Positions 9,333 through 12,381 of a stretch of DNA of 12,381 bases are shown piece by piece. The notes under the pieces were generated by a model. It made no database searches. It was not told the DNA's origin and saw only the letters and a program-made list of their open reading frames with translations. Both the position numbers and the translations under genes were made by a program. Source of the stretch: Actinomycetales bacterium (GTDB lineage Bacteria > Actinomycetota > Actinomycetes > Mycobacteriales > Mycobacteriaceae); the NCBI GenBank assembly GCA_012838715.1, contig DUOR01000167.1, forward strand, positions 1 through 12,381, read 5' to 3'. How positions within the stretch are numbered: position 1 is the first letter of the stretch; the number at the start of each line of letters is the position of its first letter.

Positions 9333-10763
9333 CTAGGCCGGCTTGCGCAGCACGGCGAAGAACATCGCGTCGGTGCCGTGGCGGTGGGGCCACATCTGCA
9401 CCGAGGGGCCGGGGCCGACGTCGCCCATGGGCGCGACGAGTTCCCGCGCGTCCAGCTCCTCCAGCCCCAGCTGCCGGACCGCCTTGTCGACGGCCGCCCG
9501 GGTCTCGCGGAGGTGCGGCGAGCAGGTCGAGTAGACGATGACGCCGCCGGGGCGGACCAACTTGGCCGCGGAGGCCAGCAGCTCGCCCTGCAGGACGGTC
9601 AGGTCGGGCAGGTCCTCGGGGGCCTTGCGCCAGCGCGCCTCGGGGCGGCGGCGCAGCGAGCCGAGCCCGGAGCACGGGGCGTCGACGAGCACGCGGTCGT
9701 AACCGGGCTCCAGGCCCGGGTCGCGGCCGTCGGCGACGTGGATGGTGACGGGCAGGCCGCGCACCGCGTTCTCCACCAGGCCGGCGCGCTTCTTCGACAC
9801 CTCGACGGCGTCGACGGTTGCGCCGTCGATCTTCGCGATGCCTCCGAGGAACGCCGCCTTGCCGCCGGGCCCGGCGCAGAGGTCCAGCCAGCGGCCGGAG
9901 TCCTCGCCCTCGACGGGGGCCATGGACGCGGCGCGGGCGATGAGCTGGGAGCCCTCGTCCTGCACGGCGGCCAATCCCTCGCGGACGGGGCCGAGTTCGC
10001 CGGGGGCGCCGGATTCGATGCGCACGCAGTACGGCGACCACGGGCCTTCCTCGCCGCCGGTGATGAGCGCCAGCTCCTCGGCCGACATCTCCCCGGGCTT
10101 GGCCACCAGGTGCACGATGGGCCGCGCGTCGTCGGCCTCCAGCGCGCCGGCCAGTTCCCCGGCCTGCGCGCCGAGCGCCTGCGCGAAGGCCTCGGCGATC
10201 CAGCGGGGGTGGCCGTGCTTCAGCGCGAGGTGCCCCACGGGGTCGCGGTCGGCGGCGGGCGCCACCTCGGCGACCCACGCGGCCTCGTCCTTCGCGGAGA
10301 CGTTGCGCAGCACCGCGTTGACGAAGCCCTTCGCCCCGCCGTGCCCCGCGGAAATCGCGGCCTTCACCGACGTGTCCACCGCGGCGTGCGCGCCGACGCG
10401 GGTGCGCAGCAGCTGGTAGGCGCCCATCCGCAGGATGTCCAGCAGCGGGCCGTCGATCTGATCCAGCGGCCGCGTGGACGCCTCGGCCAGGACAGCGTCG
10501 AGCAGCCCCTCTGCGCGCAGCGTGCCGTAGGTCAGCTCGGTGGCGAACGCGGCGTCGCGCCCCTTCAGGCCGCGCTTGCGCAGCTCCTTCGGCAGCAGCA
10601 GGTTGGCATAGGCGCCGTCGGCCCGCACCGCGCCGATGACGGTGAGCGCGGCCTGCCGCGCCTCGTCGATGGCCGATGCTTTCCGACGCTCCCCGCCGCC
10701 CCTCTTGCCGCCCTGCGCGTTGCGCCGGCGGGTGTTCCGGCTTCGTCCGCTCTCCCGGTTCAT
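9333..10763 (-). CDS. rsmB: 16S rRNA (cytosine(967)-C(5))-methyltransferase RsmB (Fmu/Sun)
   Basis: This 476-residue SAM-dependent enzyme methylates C5 of a cytosine in 16S rRNA (C967 in E. coli). An N-terminal arginine/glycine/lysine-rich tail (1-30) precedes a NusB-like RNA-binding domain (about 33-160: ARQAAL, then FATELTYGTLR at 73-83 and GFVNAVLRNV at 146-155). The Rossmann methyltransferase domain follows, with DLCAGPGGK (294-302) for SAM, DAPCSGLGS (361-369, C364) and YSTCS (411-415, C414), the two cysteines of the RsmB/NOL1/NSUN mechanism. The C terminus ends in AMFFAVLRKPA, typical of the family. The frame stays open upstream to 11351, but ATG 10763 overlaps the fmt stop by one base (TGATG) and gives the normal length. 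I therefore take it as the start. Translation is probably coupled to fmt. Confidence 0.95.
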   Translation of the reverse strand: MNRESGRSRNTRRRNAQGGKRGGGERRKASAIDEARQAALTVIGAVRADGAYANLLLPKELRKRGLKGRDAAFATELTYGTLRAEGLLDAVLAEASTRPLDQIDGPLLDILRMGAYQLLRTRVGAHAAVDTSVKAAISAGHGGAKGFVNAVLRNVSAKDEAAWVAEVAPAADRDPVGHLALKHGHPRWIAEAFAQALGAQAGELAGALEADDARPIVHLVAKPGEMSAEELALITGGEEGPWSPYCVRIESGAPGELGPVREGLAAVQDEGSQLIARAASMAPVEGEDSGRWLDLCAGPGGKAAFLGGIAKIDGATVDAVEVSKKRAGLVENAVRGLPVTIHVADGRDPGLEPGYDRVLVDAPCSGLGSLRRRPEARWRKAPEDLPDLTVLQGELLASAAKLVRPGGVIVYSTCSPHLRETRAAVDKAVRQLGLEELDARELVAPMGDVGPGPSVQMWPHRHGTDAMFFAVLRKPA

Positions 10764-11692
10764 CAGGACACCATCCCGTCGTCCGGCCGGGCGCCGCGCG
10801 CCCAGTCCACGGCCGCCATCATGCGCTTGCCCGGGGGCTGCACCTCGCCCAGGGCGACGGCGGTACCCCCGCCGGCACCGATGAGGACGCGCTTCTTCTC
10901 CACCCGGATACGGCCGGCATCGAGGTCCGCGACGTCGTCGGCCACGGTGACGGGGCCGACCTTCAGGCGGTCGTCGCCGAGCATGGTCCACGCGCCCGGC
11001 GCCGGGGTGTGGGCCCGCACCTGGCGGTCGATGATGTGCGCCGGGCGGGTCCAGTCGATGCGGGCGTCGGGCGTGGTGATCTTCGGGGCGTGGCTGACGC
11101 CGTCCTCCGGCTGCGGCTCGGGGCGCATCCGCCCGGCGGCCAGGCCGTCCATGGTGGCGGCCAGCAGCGTCGCGCCGGAGTGGGCCAGGCGCGTGAGCAG
11201 GTCGTCGGCGGTGTCGTCGCCGCGGACGGCCTCCGTGACGGTGCCCAGCACCGGGCCGGTGTCCAGGCCCTCCTCGATGATGAAGGTCGACGCGCCGGTG
11301 ATCCCGTCGCCGGCGGCGATGGCGGCCTGCACGGGCGCCGCGCCGCGCCACGCGGGCAGCAGCGAGAAGTGCAGGTTGACCCAGCCGTGGCGCGGCAGGT
11401 CCAGCAGGTCCTTCGGCACGAGGTTGCCGTAGGCGACCACCGGGATGCAGTCGGGAGCCAGTTCGCGCAGCCGGTCGCGGGCGTCGGCGTCGGCAAGCGA
11501 GGCGGGCTCAATCACCTCGATGCCGTGCTCCACCGCCACCTCCTTGACCGGCGAGGGCTTGAGCGAACGACCGCGGCCGACGCGCGCGTCGGGGCGGGTG
11601 AGCACGGCCACGACCTCATGGTCCGGGTGCTCGATGAGGGCCCGCAGCGCGGGCACGGCGGGCTCGGGGGTGCCGGCGAAAATGAGGCGCAC
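10763..11692 (-). CDS. fmt: Methionyl-tRNA formyltransferase
   Basis: This 309-residue enzyme formylates initiator Met-tRNA using 10-formyltetrahydrofolate, giving the fMet-tRNA needed for bacterial translation initiation. The N-terminal formyltransferase domain shows [12 protein letters not shown] (5-16), [12 protein letters not shown] (39-50), YGNLVP (88-93) and [18 protein letters not shown] (105-122), with N106 and H108 in the expected catalytic positions and D144 in EGLDTGPVL (141-149). The C-terminal oligonucleotide-binding-like domain begins near residue 205 ([14 protein letters not shown]) and includes [11 protein letters not shown] (225-235). The start is GTG 11692, 3 nt after the def stop, with GGAGG at 11699-11703 spaced 6 nt. 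Pairing with def, whose product removes the same formyl group, is the common bacterial arrangement. Length is normal. Confidence 0.97.
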   Translation of the reverse strand: MRLIFAGTPEPAVPALRALIEHPDHEVVAVLTRPDARVGRGRSLKPSPVKEVAVEHGIEVIEPASLADADARDRLRELAPDCIPVVAYGNLVPKDLLDLPRHGWVNLHFSLLPAWRGAAPVQAAIAAGDGITGASTFIIEEGLDTGPVLGTVTEAVRGDDTADDLLTRLAHSGATLLAATMDGLAAGRMRPEPQPEDGVSHAPKITTPDARIDWTRPAHIIDRQVRAHTPAPGAWTMLGDDRLKVGPVTVADDVADLDAGRIRVEKKRVLIGAGGGTAVALGEVQPPGKRMMAAVDWARGARPDDGMVS

Positions 11693-11695
11693 GGG

Positions 11696-12199
11696 TCACC
11701 TCCCCGCCGTGAACCAGTCGGCGGAGCGCAGCTCGCGCATGGCGGCCTTGCGCACCTCCGGCTCGAGGCGCTTGAGAAAGAGAACGCCGTCCAGGTGGTC
11801 GGTCTCGTGCTGGATGCAGCGCGCGAGCAGGCCCTCGGCCTCCAGCTCGACGTCCTCCCCGTGGCGGTTCTTGCCGGTGGCGCGGACCTTGAGGAAGCGC
11901 TCCGTGTCGGCGTTGATGGCCGGGATGGACAGGCAGCCCTCCTCGGCGGTCTCCGTCTCCTCGCCGACGGGCTCCCACACGGGGTTCACCAGCTCGCCGC
12001 GGACGTCGTCGCAGTCGTAGACGAAGACGCGCTGCAGCACGCCCACCTGGTTCGCCGCCAGGCCGACGCCGCCGGCGCCGTCCATGGTCTCGAGCATGTC
12101 GTCGACCAGGTGGCCGAGCGTCGCGTCGAACTCGGTCACCTCATCGGCCCGGGACAGCAGCACCGGGTCGCCGAACAAACGGATTTCACGCACGGCCAT
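11696..12199 (-). CDS. def: Peptide deformylase
   Basis: This 167-residue metalloenzyme removes the N-terminal formyl group from nascent proteins. All three deformylase motifs are present: GVGLAANQ (44-51), EEGCLS (86-91, metal ligand C89) and HETDH (131-135, two histidine ligands and the catalytic glutamate). The N terminus AVREIRLFGDPVL is typical. I chose ATG 12199, which begins right at this conserved segment. In-frame ATGs at 12211 and 12208 would add three or four residues, and the frame is open to a TTG at 12256. A GGAG at 12212-12215 lies 12 nt from ATG 12199 but abuts ATG 12211, so the exact start is uncertain by a few codons. It lies 67 nt after priA and 3 nt before fmt and probably opens the translational unit def-fmt-rsmB. 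Confidence 0.93.
   Translation of the reverse strand: MAVREIRLFGDPVLLSRADEVTEFDATLGHLVDDMLETMDGAGGVGLAANQVGVLQRVFVYDCDDVRGELVNPVWEPVGEETETAEEGCLSIPAINADTERFLKVRATGKNRHGEDVELEAEGLLARCIQHETDHLDGVLFLKRLEPEVRKAAMRELRSADWFTAGR
11699..11703 (-). promoter_or_regulatory. Ribosome binding site of fmt, inside the end of def
   Basis: The minus strand reads GGAGG (within GGGGAGGT) with 6 nt to the GTG start at 11692. It overlaps the last def codons and supports this non-ATG start. Confidence 0.75.
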
Positions 12200-12255
12200 G
12201 CGTCGCATCATCTCCAAAGCGGTTGTCGCGTGGGTTCCCCCGAAAACAATGGTCA

Positions 12256-12261
12256 ATCGTA
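12256..12261 (-). promoter_or_regulatory. Candidate -10 element upstream of def
   Basis: The minus strand reads TACGAT, partly like the TANANT/TATAAT -10 box, in the 67-nt priA-def gap about 57 nt before the def ATG. No clear -35 is visible, and part of the motif lies within six bases of the priA stop. Weak evidence. Confidence 0.22.
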
Positions 12262-12266
12262 GCGCA

Positions 12267-12381
12267 CTAGCCGAAGCGCACCGGGTCCACCATGACCCGG
12301 ACGGGGTCCGGATCGCGGCGGGTGGCCCGCACGCCCTGCGCGGCCCGCAGCGCCCGGCCGAGTTCGCGCGCCCGGTCCCGC
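12267..12381 (-). CDS. priA: PriA primosomal protein N' (partial: C-terminal 37 residues)
   Basis: The frame enters from the right edge and ends at a TAG at 12269-12267, giving 37 residues. The tail VRATRRDPDPVRVMVDPVRFG resembles the C terminus of actinobacterial PriA, where an arginine-rich stretch is followed by a DPVRVQIDP-like ending, and priA precedes the def-fmt pair in C. glutamicum. PriA is the DEAH-type helicase-like protein that restarts stalled replication forks. Many actinobacterial versions lack helicase residues, but none of the helicase domain is in the window, so that cannot be judged here. The call rests on a short tail plus gene order. Confidence 0.82.
   Translation of the reverse strand, partial: RDRARELGRALRAAQGVRATRRDPDPVRVMVDPVRFG

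Noticed and set aside
9317..9340. Overlapping GC palindromes between rsmB and rpe.
   Set aside because: These are short restriction-site-like palindromes expected in GC-rich DNA; they do not form one stable hairpin and no U-run follows.
10764..11351. Possible 196-residue N-terminal extension of RsmB into fmt.
   Set aside because: The extension is Arg/Gly/Pro-rich shadow translation of fmt; ATG 10763 with the TGATG overlap gives the normal family length.
9378..11432. A 684-codon plus-strand open frame opposite rsmB and fmt.
   Set aside because: Another antisense shadow; it crosses two well-supported genes and has no family motif.
10676..12262. A 528-codon plus-strand open frame opposite fmt and def.
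   Set aside because: Antisense shadow with no motif; fmt and def are complete and convincing on the other strand.

Overview
The window is a compact, GC-rich stretch of bacterial chromosome with about 14 genes, all on the minus strand and nearly back to back. Gene content, order and protein sequence point to an actinobacterium of the Mycobacteriales, most likely a high-GC Corynebacterium. The order priA-def-fmt-rsmB-rpe-ribD-ribC-ribBA-ribH-(PH-domain membrane protein)-uvrC-rapZ-yvcK-whiA matches, from memory, the C. glutamicum arrangement. It differs from M. tuberculosis, where P55/lprG sit between ribG and ribC and def lies elsewhere.

In transcription order (right to left): the last 37 codons of priA (12267-12381), then a translation-initiation block of def and fmt (11696-12199, 10763-11692) followed by the 16S rRNA methyltransferase rsmB (9333-10763). 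Next come rpe (8600-9301) and the riboflavin genes ribD, ribC, ribBA and ribH (5082-8589). Rpe interconverts ribulose-5-phosphate, the pentose substrate from which RibBA makes one of the two riboflavin precursors, so its place at the head of the rib block makes metabolic sense. A small two-TM PH-domain protein (4579-5085) and the nucleotide-excision-repair nuclease uvrC (2549-4579) follow. The left end is the conserved rapZ-yvcK-whiA trio (1645-2538, 657-1604, 1-580), with whiA cut by the window edge after 193 codons.

Genes are tightly coupled. There are TGATG overlaps at fmt/rsmB and PH-protein/uvrC, GTGA overlaps at ribBA/ribH and ribH/PH-protein, and gaps of 3-10 nt at def/fmt, rpe/ribD, ribC/ribBA and uvrC/rapZ. 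Longer gaps occur at priA/def (67 nt), ribD/ribC (88 nt) and yvcK/whiA (76 nt). The last two contain inverted repeats and -10-like sequences and are the most likely places for transcript adjustment.

I see no mobile element, CRISPR, tRNA, rRNA, riboswitch or foreign-looking island, and no stretch over 300 nt lacks a gene. This is a conserved housekeeping region rather than a new system. The points worth a second look are the uncharacterised PH-domain protein locked into the rib-uvrC overlap chain, the ribD-ribC intercistronic hairpin with a possible internal promoter, an acidic insert in UvrC, and several start-codon decisions.
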